DNA from: Symbiodinium natans
Lineage: Eukaryota > Sar > Dinophyceae > Suessiales > Symbiodiniaceae
Direction of reading: 5' to 3'
DNA: 64,000 nucleotides
NCBI GenBank assembly: GCA_905221605.1
Contig: CAJNDS010002312.1
Coordinates: 381,001 to 445,000 of the forward strand
The notes beneath the pieces were generated by a model. That model saw nothing but the letters and a program-made list of their open reading frames with translations, was not told the DNA's origin and did no database searches. The first letter of the stretch is position 1. Every line of letters starts with the position of its first letter. Both the position numbers and the translations under genes were made by a program. Of this stretch, positions 1 through 10,900 are shown in pieces.

Positions 1-889
1 AATGCTATCCTGGTAGCCGCTAGTCCCTCCTATCACGCTCCCTCTTGCACTCTGTGCAGAGGTGCTTCTGGGTGGCGGTCTAGCAGATACCACATTCTCC
101 TGTTGCAGACGGGTATCTCACAGCCCCTCCTAGCCTCACTGCTAGCGTCCACGAAGATCGGCGGCTCCAGCGCCCTGGCTAGCGCCTTCTAGCTCGCAGA
201 CAAGATGGTAGTCGTTCTGGCCCTACTGTGTTTCCTGAGCTTGCGGGGCCCTTGTGGGTAGCCTGGCTGGCGGGCAGCGCCGTAGCTGACCCGAGCGGCC
301 ATAGCCCCCGCTCGCTATAGTCTCAGGTTTGCTCCACCATAGGGCCCACCGGACCTAGCGCAAAGCCTTCTCCCTTCTGGAGGTGGGTGCAGGAGCTCCA
401 CTAGCCAGCCCTTCTGGTAGCACTCCAGGGGGGAGCTGCCGGCTCTATCCTGGCGGACCGTGCTGTTGCCTAGCAATATCTGGTCCCACGTGGTCCCACG
501 ATATCCGGCATAGCTAGGTGGCCGGGGAGCCCGCATCCTGCTTCAGACTGGCTAGCTTCCGGCTGCTTGAGTGGCGGGCAGGCGCCGCCCCTAGCCTGGA
601 AGGTAGCCCGTTCCAACGAGGCCCTTCTCACGCTAGCCACCGGTTCCACACCGGTGTCATAGCCGACTCCACCGGCGGCGTTGCGGACGAAGAGCTAGCT
701 GCCTGCGTGGCTTCCTTCCGGATAGCCTCCAAATCCGCTAGCTTGGTCTGCGTAGCCGGCCGGAGGAAGTAGTCGGCAGGGGTGCTCACCTCCCTCTTAG
801 CTGCGCTCAGCTTGTTAGCTGAGGAGGACCTATCTCGGGCCTTGTTGGGACTGCGCCCTCTAGCCCTTGGACGGCTGGATCGGCTTTAG
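1..889. other. GC-rich TAGC-enriched stretch, no convincing gene
   Basis: No ORF here has a recognisable domain. Short open frames exist on both strands, for example minus 315-536, but they look like chance frames in GC-rich DNA. The notable property is a very high density of TAGC and its complement GCTA, by eye about one per 20-30 bases, including several GCTAGC palindromes. This enrichment runs on through the two ORFs that follow and stops near 2,190. Confidence 0.5.
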
Positions 890-1213
890 CTAGTCATCCC
901 CCACCGGCTTGCCCTTCATGCCCGCATCCATGGTGGTAGCAGTGGGCGTTGCGGTGGTCGATGACGTAGCCTCAGTAGCAGTAGCCATTGCACTGCCGGC
1001 CTGGCTATCCCCGGCGGCTGTGGCAGCCATTGGCTCCTCTTCTCCTTCCGCCGCAGGGGCCTTCATGAGGGCCTGTGCTAGCAACGTTGCTAGCTCACCC
1101 CGGGTCTCTTCCTTCATAGCTTCCAGCGCCTCGCCGAACTCTAGCGCTCCCACGGGAGTGCTTAGCATCTTCTCGATGGCGGCGACTCGCTGCGACGCGG
1201 AAAGGTTGGACAT
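890..1213 (-). CDS. hypothetical acidic/Ala-rich protein, 107 aa
   Basis: An ATG-initiated frame of 107 codons on the minus strand. The N-terminal half looks like a soluble helical segment (ASQRVAAIEKMLSTPVGALE, then EALEAMKEETRGELATLLAQ). The C-terminal half is low complexity, rich in Ala, Thr and Met, and ends GMKGKPVGDD before a TAG stop. The overlapping plus-strand frame is a mirror shadow. No family was recognised. GCTA tetramers fall in all three codon phases here, so the local TAGC enrichment is a DNA-level property, not a codon preference. The ORF could be a complete small gene or one exon of a longer minus-strand gene that also includes 1,624-2,196. Confidence 0.4.
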   Translation of the reverse strand: MSNLSASQRVAAIEKMLSTPVGALEFGEALEAMKEETRGELATLLAQALMKAPAAEGEEEPMAATAAGDSQAGSAMATATEATSSTTATPTATTMDAGMKGKPVGDD

Positions 1214-1623
1214 AGCTGGATAGCTACAGGGTAGGCCGTTGGAAGTACACTAGCGGAGGGCCACGAATCGCTGCTGGGTCGGTCTGCCTAGCTTGTAGTA
1301 GGGCACTAGCCCCAAGTTTCAATCGCCTTTCCTAGCAGTGAACGACAGCACTGACCTAGCACCAGCCGCACGGCCAGCACTGCACTTCCTGCCGGACCCC
1401 GTAGGGTAGCGCGTAAGAGAAGGTGGCCGAACCAACCGCCAGCCTGAACCTTAGCCTGGGCGTGTTTCCCACCGATTATGGGGCCTACCCTGGGGGGGGT
1501 CCGCAGGGCAGTAGCAAACAACAAATGCAAACGACTGCTGCGTTGTCTGCTGTGTCTCTCTGTCTCTTGTATCTTTCTGGGCTAGCTTCCTCTAGCCGAA
1601 AAGCACCCCCCACAAATGGATGC

Positions 1624-2196
1624 CTAGCAACTACCCCCCCCCCCATATCCCGGCCACATATCCTGCGGCCCCAGGAAGGGGTGCAAACGGAGGCCCTGGT
1701 TAGCACCGAAGCAAGGCAACTGGCCTTCTACTGCTTGCGCTATCGGGACAAGGCTTCCGGCCTCAGGCACGGTAGCGTCTAGTTCCGCCCCTGCCGCAGT
1801 CTGTAGCTCCACCCCCTCGTCTCCCGAGTGGGCTAGCGACGCTTCACTAACCTCTTCAACACTAGCCTCAGACTCGGCATCTGGCCAGCACAGCTTACAT
1901 ACATGAGTGTATTCATAGCTGGGTGGCCTAGTATCAAAATCTCGGGAGCTTCTAAACTCCCTTCTCCTCCCCATCCAGCAGCCTTTAGCATCTGCCCGGC
2001 GGAGGCGATATCTCGAGCCGGGAAGCTCCACGATCACACACTTGGTCCCTTCCCGCTCCGGCCCTCTCGCTCTTTTAGCTGGGCCTGGGACTTCTGCTCC
2101 ATCGTCCTCACTCTCAACTGGTGGGACGGGTGCAGCATCCTCTACTATCTCTGGAGGTATACAGGCTAAGTTCGCTGTCGTGGCCAGATCCAGCAC
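1624..2196 (-). CDS. hypothetical protein with Cys-containing basic domain, 190 aa
   Basis: A 190-codon minus-strand frame. After an acidic/proline segment (IVEDAAPVPPVESEDDGAEV) comes a basic stretch (AKRARGPEREGTKCVIVELP) and a compact block with aromatic, Arg and Cys residues (GCWMGRRREFRSSRDFD, then YTHVCKLCWPDAESEASVEE). The CKLC pair could be half of a zinc site. The rest is acidic and low complexity. No family was recognised; such Cys/Arg blocks occur in mobile-element-associated ORFs of dinoflagellates, but that is inference. The 5' end of the ORF coincides with the edge of the TAGC-enriched stretch. Confidence 0.4.
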   Translation of the reverse strand: MLDLATTANLACIPPEIVEDAAPVPPVESEDDGAEVPGPAKRARGPEREGTKCVIVELPGSRYRLRRADAKGCWMGRRREFRSSRDFDTRPPSYEYTHVCKLCWPDAESEASVEEVSEASLAHSGDEGVELQTAAGAELDATVPEAGSLVPIAQAVEGQLPCFGANQGLRLHPFLGPQDMWPGYGGGGSC

Positions 2197-2214
2197 ACAC
2201 TACGACAGGACACG

Positions 2215-3337
2215 CTACGAGGACCTGGATGAGCGGGAAATTGGCGCGGCACTGAAAGCATGGCTGCAGACCAGGGCGCGGGCTACGGTCGTCCAGGCAG
2301 AGGAGCTGGTAACCGAGCTAACGCGGCAGTGGAAACTGGAGTACTTGGCGAGGCGGCGGCGCCTTCTGGTAGGGCCTGTCGGATGTGGCGGAAGGCGCCG
2401 GGGCGCTGGCCTCCCCCCCAATCGCCGTGTCCGAAAACATCGTCGCCATTTTCTGGGCGACGCGGTCGGCGTAGGCGTCGGGGTTGGGCGTCCTGTAGAG
2501 GCTGACGGCGGGAGGCGCGTCGGGCCTACAGCCCACAACCGCCGGCCCATCTGGGCGTAGCGGTACGACAACCAGTCGGCGCCGTCGGTGAAGCCGGAGT
2601 CCGCCGCGATCTGGGCCTCGACCTCCGAGGAAAAACCCGCCGAGTGCCACGCCGGTTGCCGCCCAACCCGGGCTGGGTTCGCCGACGTGGACATGGCCGG
2701 CGTTGGCAAGACCTCCGCCGGGGGGGTCTTGGTGATGAGCTTGGCCGGCCTTGACGGGCACGGGCTGGGCCTTGGTGTCGAGGAGGGGGTTGCGGATGCG
2801 CGCCTCCACGTCGTCATCGTCGCGGTCCTCTGGCATGGGCTCCGTCAAGCCACCTGCCATGGCCAGGCCCGGATTGGGCACCCCTCGGGCGCCGGCGGTT
2901 GGTCGACGGATGACGCCGATGAAGACGGCGGCGGGCCAGGCTCCACATTTACCTCGGGGCGACGGGAATCGTGTCTTCGAGGGTGTCCAGGTGGCCGAGG
3001 TAGTCCTGGTCCGCCGGTGGCGCCGTCTCCTCCGGGACGTCGTTGATCGGGCCGGAGACGTCGAGGTCCTCGCAGGTACTCTCTGCGCCGCTGGTACGCC
3101 GGATGCCGCCCCAGGTTGGTCAGTCCTGACCGCCGAGTCGAGAGCGAGCGACGTGAAGAGGCGGTTCGGCGGCAGGATGTGGTCGAAGCGGGCGTCGGCC
3201 AAGAGCGTGGCGTGCGCCGCGACCAACCTCTCCCTCACCGGCATAGGAATCGCCGCGACGAGGGTAAGGGCGGCATCCGGCGACGAGGTCGCCAGGGTGA
3301 GGGCGGTGATCAGCTCGTCGATGGTGAAGCCGGACAT
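2215..3337 (-). pseudogene. frame-interrupted GC-rich ORF, unknown function
   Basis: The minus-strand frame starts MSGFTIDELITALTLATSSP and continues with plausible sequence (LVAAHATLLADARFDHILPP). Natural-looking protein then jumps between frames. SGPINDVPEETAPPADQDYL is in a second frame and is followed by a stop or GTAAAT donor near 2,953. AKLITKTPPAEVLPTPAM and DWLSYRYAQMGRRLWAVGPT are in another frame. PNPDAYADRVAQKMATMFSD returns to the first. One change of frame lies at the 7-base G run near 2,716-2,722. Either this is a decayed gene, or homopolymer errors or short introns break the frame. No family was recognised. It lies on the same strand as its neighbours on both sides. Confidence 0.35.
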
Positions 3338-3790
3338 GGCGTCGGGATCACGGAATGAGAGCTAAATCGAAAGCGGTGCGTTTGAGCAGTCGTCGGCTCC
3401 GGCGGACGACGCTCAGTTTGTCCCTACACACACAAGTGTGTTACACTACAAATGCGAGTAAATCATGATTGGCCTTGCCATACTCAGCCGGTACAAGATG
3501 AAAGCTCCCGCTGTTCTTGGCCGCCACCCAGTTATGTTCGGGAGGGCGAGATGGCTGGGCGCGGTCTGATCAACCGCATCTTTCCTTGCCAATACCTCCT
3601 TGCCTCTACGATTAGTTGCTAGTGGTCAGCTACCTGGATTGAGCCGCTGGAGGCTATAGGCCTACAGGCCTTTCCGAGCGTTCTGACTGCAACTACCTGT
3701 AGGTGTGTGCAATCCCGTGCTCGATTGTCGATTGCGCACTCCTTCAACAATATTCTCAGTATTGTGAGCATGATCAACATCACTACGATA

Positions 3791-3872
3791 CCACCATCAT
3801 CACCATCATCACCATCATGACCATCATGACCATCATGACCATCATGACCATCATGACCATCATGACCATCAC
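3791..3872. repeat. ATCATGACC / ATCATCACC microsatellite
   Basis: A 9-bp tandem repeat (CATCATGAC units, preceded by CATCATCAC units) runs about 80 bp just beyond the 3' end of the kinase gene. The flanking sequence between 3,338 and 3,903 shows no other feature. Confidence 0.85.
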
Positions 3873-3903
3873 CTGTGTCTGGGTTTACCTGTTTCCCACA
3901 TTG

Positions 3904-6900
3904 CTATGACAGGAGAGCACATAGACGCATGTTTTTTGCGATGCTCAGTCTCGCCGAGCCATATCCGCCGCCCAACCTTAGCTCGGACGTTCTGCAATTC
4001 AATATAGACATGATATATAAGATCTCCGTCTGATGAATTTCACAGGCTGCAACTGAAATATCCGGAAGTGGAAGGCAACTCCAACGAGATGGACTTCTTG
4101 GCGCAGTGCTTGGAATAAGCTGCTGCTTCTCGCTCGCCGTAAGCCACCACAGCTCGTCCTGCCCACGCATGTGGTGCCTAACTGAGCAGCAGAGTGTCAG
4201 TGTGTGCCGGATGCCGGGTCCTCACGGAAGTCGAACAACATCTTGCACTGCCTTGATGCACCCATTCCCCAGCGGGCCAGTCGGCCATGCTAATTTTCTT
4301 GTTGCAGCCAAAGCACTCCTTCTTTTCAGCTGATCTCAGCCTCCGCTTGCGACTGGAACAAGCTGCAACGATCTGTGTCAGTCTGGCCCTTTCACGCAAA
4401 GCACCGACTGTCGTTCACGGAGTTCGCTCGTTCATGCTACCGAGAAGCTCAGAAAAGAAGGGATGCAGCAGGACATGAAGTGGCCTGGCTGCAAGCTGAT
4501 GCGCCACGGACCCAGGGTAAGTAAGACAAACCGCTCCAAGAGCCGTTGGCTTGCACGTGTGCCCTGAAAAATGTTGCTCTGCTCTGCACCACACGTTGTC
4601 AAACAAGAGAGCCAGGTGAACGGAGAGCGGGCAGCCTCGCTTCAATTTCCACGAAGCACACGAAAATCAACGGAATCTCCGGCTGAGGACATGACCGGAT
4701 CATACGTGAGCATCAGGGCCACCTGGCCAAGAATCTGTCAACAGAAAACATGAGTTGGAGAGCCCAGAACTAAGTCGAACAGAAAAACATAACACAAACC
4801 TGAATGCTAAAATGCTCAACCAAACAATGTAACAATGAGACAAGACTAATAAACCACTTGTGGACTGGGGCCTGGGGCCTCTCCTCTGACTCAAACCTCT
4901 GATGTCCTCTGATAATTCTGATATCGATGCGTTTCTTGACTGGACATGACTGGACCCCCTGCATTTCCTGGATCCGCGCGAGCCGGTTACCGACACGCCC
5001 AGAGCTCCAGCTTTTAAGGGCAAGGCCAGGCACTGAGGATCCTGCCAGGTCACAGGCATGCACTGGAGCCCAGCCGCGCAGCACCTCACAAGGGCAGTGT
5101 CAGAACTCTGCTGATCGCTGCAGCTCAACTAACACGAACAAACACGCATGCGACGTGACAGCAGCCTTCTCCCAGGGGTGTGGAGTTATCCTGAACAGAG
5201 GAAGAGAATCAGCTCTACAACGAGCTGGGCCATGGTGTCAGGTTCAGTCTTGTTCATGGGAAAACAGAGCAACGCGGCATGAATGCAGCTGCAGTGGCGA
5301 AGGCGTGAACTCATACTCGGGATAGTTGGGGTTCATTGCGCCTCGGCACACAAAACAATACAGCAGATGCAGAATGGGCGATGAGAACGATTCACAGCTC
5401 TAGCCTCAATATGCCTCAATGGTCGCGGCCGCTATACTGGAAAGTGTCTGCCCATAATCGGGTTGAAGAAGCTGTCTGGGGATCAGACACTACTTATATG
5501 GTTCGGAATGAATCATGAACTGCGAGCTTCACTTAGGTCTAAGTGATGGCTCAGTGATGGCTTACTTGGACTTGATTGCTAAAGTCAGGAGATGATGCGA
5601 TCTTTCCTCAAGTTTAGCTTTACCTGTACCTGGCAGTCCGCGGTAGTCTGCACTCCAGGAAATAATTAAATTTCCTGCAGTAAGGTGGCGGCGCAGCTGC
5701 TGTGTGGATGGAGTGCCTAGAACCTTGATGATCTGCACCTGCCAACATCTTAAGTTGAACTTGCTGGTCGATGGTATCAAAAGCACAATGGCGTCTTAAG
5801 GGGTCAGAGGTGGGCACGAGCTGATCGATGCCATCTTTACCAGTGAACAGCGGTTGGCCCAGGATCAGCTCTGCAAACACCTGCAGCGTTGCTAGCTGCG
5901 TGACATTGCTGTAAGGTTGAGAGCTCTGATCCAAGGCGGCGACGCAGCCTGCAGACCACAGGTCGACGCTTGTGGTGAAGCTGGTGACCTTGAAAGGTAA
6001 AAGGACTCGGAGCCATGGTCTTACAGCGGGAGGAGCTTCTTGATTGACCTTGCACTTGCGTTTTGTTGCTCAATGTGTTTGGGTCGTTTTCTTTTGCAAT
6101 AGGAAAAACCTCGACTGCTGTATATCTCATAGTAAACTTAGTAAACTCCTCGAAGCAAAATCCCCAAATTTCCTCAGATTTGACAGACTTGCTTTGCAAA
6201 TCATCTTTTCGTCCCTACTTGCACAAGTCTGGATCGTGATGCCTTCATTGCGATCATTGCGAGGGAGACTTTCAATGGTGGAATTGGAGAAATTACCTGA
6301 CTTGCTCCACTTTGCCTCACCTGCCGCAATGGAAGCCTGCATCGTGACACCCTGTCTGTGAGGGAGACTTGTATCCATGGGGGAGGGGGGAGGTCAAGCG
6401 GGGCAAGTGTGGCAAATTCAACGATAATAAAGGAATTTGTTTCATCAATTTTCAGCAGTAGTAGTAATGCCGGCAGTAACAGGAAAGAGTAAATGACTGG
6501 AACAAAAAGTAACGGTAGTGGCCGTCCTCACTGATTTCACTGACCAGCGGAGCTCACTTGAGAGCAAGGTGAACGAAAGCTATTGGTAGGGCCCCGAGGT
6601 GGCAAGCGGCTGCGTCTCTACGGCTGTGTCTCTACGGCTTGGCACAAACAGCAACAGCAGCACTTGTTCACTTACACGGTCGTCTAGCCATGACAGATGA
6701 CTCAGAATGATGCATTCCTCAAGGTTGATTTGCAGCTGCCGCACATGACGGGCGACTCGCAACGAGGCAATTCTTCAAGATTGATTTGCAGATTTGATCA
6801 GCTAGCCTGACATGGGTTTTCACTTCTTTCGGAAATTCGGGAGCAGCATGTTGCGGAAAGCTGCAGGTCCTGGAGGGGAGTTCCAAGTGGAGGAGGGCCC

Positions 6901-9498
6901 CCCACCCCACCCCCCCCGGATCCCCCCCCCCACCCTCACCTTAGCCCACACCGCGAACAGGGCCTCTACCTTGCTAACTCAGGCCAGAGGTGGGGGGCCC
7001 TTGCGACCTTAAGTCCCTGAAAAAAAGGGCAAAGATCACCCCAAGTCCTGTTTGGCTCGAGAACAAGGCTTCAAACAAGAACTCCTGCAAGCTCCAAGAA
7101 GAGCTAGCTTTCGTGATTACAAGACCCAGTGAAGCAGAGACGAACCTTACGATTTTGTCAGGAGCGAGCTCTCATGTTTCACACAGGTTTTCACAATCTT
7201 CACGGGTGTTCACAAGTTTCACACATCTACATTTCACAGGTCTTTACAGACTCCCACAGAAGGAAACTTTTCGGTTGACATTTAGAATAAATCGAACTTG
7301 GCAGCTCTAAACTTAGAGGAAACAGCGGCTTGGCCATCCTGTGTAGGAGATGGCGGTTCTCGTCTAAAACTCTGGAGGCAATAGGGAATTCCTACATGTA
7401 GGTGGCTCTGGCCTCAAGAGATTTCAGCTATCCTGCAAATGCATCACGGTCAATCCCATTGTGTTTGCCATCTGCTGACTCCTTGCCTGAAGCCTTAAGC
7501 TCCACACTCCCAAGATTAACTCGGGCGCACGGTAGTACCGTGACACCATGTACGATCGCTGCCTCAGTAGGCGGTGTACCTTTTTCCCGTTGCGAGAAAG
7601 CTCGACAAGGCTGCAACTTACACGAGAAAGAAGCAAGGCAGGTGCGGTTCTCCGAAGATCATGCGCTTGGCGGTGCCGAAATCGCAGATCTTGAGGGTAT
7701 GCGACTTGCCATCCAGCAGCAGATTCTGCCTTATCAAGGCGTAAAATCATTCTCCAAGACATTCCAGGAGCACTCCAGAAATCTCTATAGAACCACTCAA
7801 CAGTCCAAGGCACAAGAACACTCAAAGAGCATGCGCACGGGACCGCGGCGAGGGCGCCGTTACTGGTTACCGTTTGCAACACTGCGACATGCGAATCCAT
7901 GCGAATCCCCTTTTGCCTGTACACGCACGGAGCGAAACAGCGCAACGTCCAACAGCCCAAAACGCTCTTCTCGGATCTTCTCCGGAGGTCCCACGAACTC
8001 CACACGCATGACGTTGGAACCCCATAGCGTTACAATTGCGAAAAGTGAACACAAGCCAACTCAACATGTCGTTGGCTTCCGACGGCTTCAAGTCGCAGTG
8101 GGCAATGCCACGGCCATGGATGAAAGCCAGGCCTGCCACAAAGCAAACATTTGGCAAAAGCATTATTTTCAGGACATTGTCACAGGTTCTTTCCTCATCG
8201 TCGACCATTCCGTTGATAGATCTGGTTGAGGCTAGTTTGTGCTTGGTGCTTGAGTTGGTCCCCGGAATGCAAAACCGCTGCGAGATGTCCAAGGAGGTCT
8301 GGGAGCGCACTGGGAAATTGGTGCCGTGTGTACTTCGGCTTCCTTGTTGCTGCACTTGCTATCGTGACTGCTGATCCTACAAAAGTGCTGTCATACCTTT
8401 GCTGCTCATGTGCTGATACTGCTGTCTGCGTGGAAGCGATGCTTGTCAGCTTGTTGCCTTGCTGCGGCTTGCATGTCAAAGGTACTTCCAGTTCACGGGC
8501 CCTGCGCCCAACATCAGCACCGTCCACTTTGCTTCTTTCTTGGGGGATGGTCATGAGAAGTGCATCGAGCCTCGCATGAGCTGAAACTGATACAGCTTGA
8601 CGTAGAAGGCCTCCTCAGCTCAGGTTTCTTCACCCGTGGCAAGATGACGCTCGGCATAGACCACAAACCTTTTCCCAAGTCTTCCTGCCATGCCTACTGT
8701 GAAGCCGGCCATCTTGCTGTTTGTCTGGTTGTAGTGCTTGATCACCTGTATGCAGCACTTGCTTGTCACTTCCTCTGCCTTGGACGACATCTGCCATAGT
8801 TACCCCATTACAACTGCCCAAGTGCGACTCAAAAGCATTGGGTCGCCCACTCGGTGCAAGGTATCAGATAGGTATTCCAGCACCAAGTTTAGCCTGCGCA
8901 TTTGTGACATCAATGTGACGCCAATCAATGTTTTGTTCGCAGGTGTGGCCTAGTGCCGCTCTGTCCATTGGAGGAGGTGCCCTCATCGCTCAGAAAAGCG
9001 CCATGCCTGGGCACTCGGTATGGGGTGTTGGACAGCGCAGCACCAAGCAACGGGATCGTGCTGAGGGAGCCGGCAGAGTCACGATGTTCGGGTGCCCGTC
9101 CAGCTCCTTGAGAATCTGGACCTGTTTGACCATTTGAGCAGAATTCGATATTGGTACCGCCAAAACCTTCTCAAAAACTGGGCAGAGGAGACCTCCCGAT
9201 CTTTTTCTTGCATTCGGATCGACTTGATGGCCACCTGGCAGCTGCATGCACGTGGGCGTGTCCAAACAGGCTTGGTTCTCTACATTTGGCGACATTGCTG
9301 CTTTCAGGCCAGGTGGCCGTCTCACCGGTTTCCAGAACCTGCGCCTGCTTTTCTCAGTGGATGTCCAAAGGCTGAAGCATGTCGTCTACAGCAAGACGGC
9401 GTTTATGAAGCAGCGACACTTCGCTGTGCCACTCTGCCTGGTACACTACGCCAAAGGATCCTTTGCCCAGAACTCGTTGCTCAGTGTATGTCCTCATC
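3904..9498 (-). CDS. GSK3/shaggy-type serine/threonine protein kinase, at least 21 exons
   Basis: GSK3 kinases phosphorylate Ser/Thr residues, often primed ones, in signalling. Exons in 5'-3' order: 9438-9498, 9318-9344, 9193-9234, 9075-9121, 8962-9006, 8851-8893, 8710-8745, 8571-8610, 8084-8132, 7646-7729, 7508-7562, 5944-5988, 5818-5880, 5693-5738, 5305-5341, 5166-5190, 5046-5084, 4691-4722, 4441-4484, about 4219-4249, and 3904-4158 with a TAG stop. Visible pieces: [11 protein letters not shown] (Gly loop), ETGETVAIK (beta-3 Lys), [54 protein letters not shown] (catalytic loop), KICDFGTAK (DFG), [16 protein letters not shown] (GSK3 activation-loop Tyr), [51 protein letters not shown]. Phases agree through exons 1-19. 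The HRD arginine is Cys here. The N terminus upstream of 9,498 and the joint between 4,441 and 4,249 are not resolved. Confidence 0.9.
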
Positions 9499-10900
9499 CT
9501 GAAGCACACACACGCCTCACCACTCGAAGATGTTACAATGTGCTTGAGGTCAGCACTGTAGCTCTGGTGGCTCCTGTTGCGGTACTGCAAGGCTACGCAA
9601 GGCTCCAACATGCGCCTTCAAGCAAAGGATAGGAAAGGACCAGCGGTGCACACTCCAATGATCGTTGATTTGTTGTTTACTCTGGTGCCAACTTCGCAAA
9701 ACAGACAGTATCAACGTCGGCATGCAGTTACGATAGCACTTGCCACGACATGGCAGGTACCACAACGGAGAACTACCAAACCACTACAAGAACCAAGAGT
9801 GCTGCAGCACGCCGGCAGCGATCAGTAGCAAAATGCCCGTCAAGAGGCATGTCGCTCACATGTTCTGCAACTAGCCTTATCGCTTTTGCATTTCGCGTTA
9901 TCGCAGGCCAGCTAAATCAAGCATGGCCCCTATACCACGAACGTTATCGCTTTCCACATCATGCACAGTTACTATTTCCCTACGACTTCCCTAGATCCTC
10001 CCCACAAGCGTTCCTGTTCGGAGTCTATTGCCTGTCGCTCAGTTGATAATCCTCCACCACCCCCACCACGCCCCCAAGCGTTCAATTGACTCAACAAATT
10101 CCCCAACCTGAAGGCAGCGCTGTTCTCTCTGCCAATTGCTGCATGCAGAATTCGGCATCATCGTGGCATCATGTCGCAAAAACTTGCGTGCTCTCTCAAA
10201 CACTTGGAGACCATGGCGGTCCTCATCGGCCTTCCGTTTGCGCGAAGCCTCCGGCGCAGCAGAGGCCGCATGTCTACAATCGTTACAATCTCTACAGCTG
10301 GAAGGGACCCCAAAATAGAAACCCTAAACCCTAAACCCTAGACCAGGCTCAGCGGTCCCAAGCCCCCTGCCATGGCTTTTGCGCGTGGCTGTGGTTCACT
10401 TGGCTAATCGTGGGGGGCCATCAGGTCATCCGCATTCGGAGACATCAAAGGTTGCACCATGCTCGAGTACGTTGATATTGATGACGACAAAACTAGGATC
10501 AGTAGGATCTAGAAGTTTTCGGCTGGCATGGTTGCGTTCGTGAAGTCCCTACTTTAGCTTTTATTTGGGGCTCTTCATGGCAGTTGAATGCTGCGGGCTG
10601 ACATGCTGAGCCCTATGACTTAGAGCAGTGCGAAAGTCCACTCCAATTACTTAATTGCAGTCTGGTGACGGAACTCATGCTGGACTGCTCTTACTATAGC
10701 ACCTTTCACACGAGCCCTGCGCAGATCTGCCCAGTTTTGCATGTCAAAGCGAGTCTGGCGTATCTTTGGCTTGGACTCTGCATGCCATGCCAAGTACGAA
10801 CAGTCTGTATGAGGTTGCGCAACCTCTGGTCAAGAAGTCGTCCAAGACTCGAAAACTTCTCCGACAGCAGCTATCCATCAGCAGCACTAGCTGATCCCAG
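9499..10900. other. upstream flank of the kinase; no resolved gene
   Basis: This stretch should hold the 5' exons and promoter of the kinase, but I could not identify an N-terminal coding exon. A three-copy CCCTAAA telomere-type block lies at about 10,318-10,341, the first of its kind in the window. The open frames here are short and without motif. Confidence 0.4.

Noticed and set aside
3703-3909. 68-codon ORF with a run of Thr-Ile-Met repeats
   Set aside because: Product of the 9-bp microsatellite.
7402-8229. 275-codon plus-strand ORF
   Set aside because: It overlaps minus-strand kinase exons carrying invariant motifs (DFG, catalytic loop, APE) and has no motif of its own.
8571-8665. In-frame TGA just before FYVKLY, suggesting a dead kinase
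   Set aside because: The TGA lies in an intron: exon 8,710-8,745 ([12 protein letters not shown]) joins in phase to 8,571-8,610 over a GC-AG intron.
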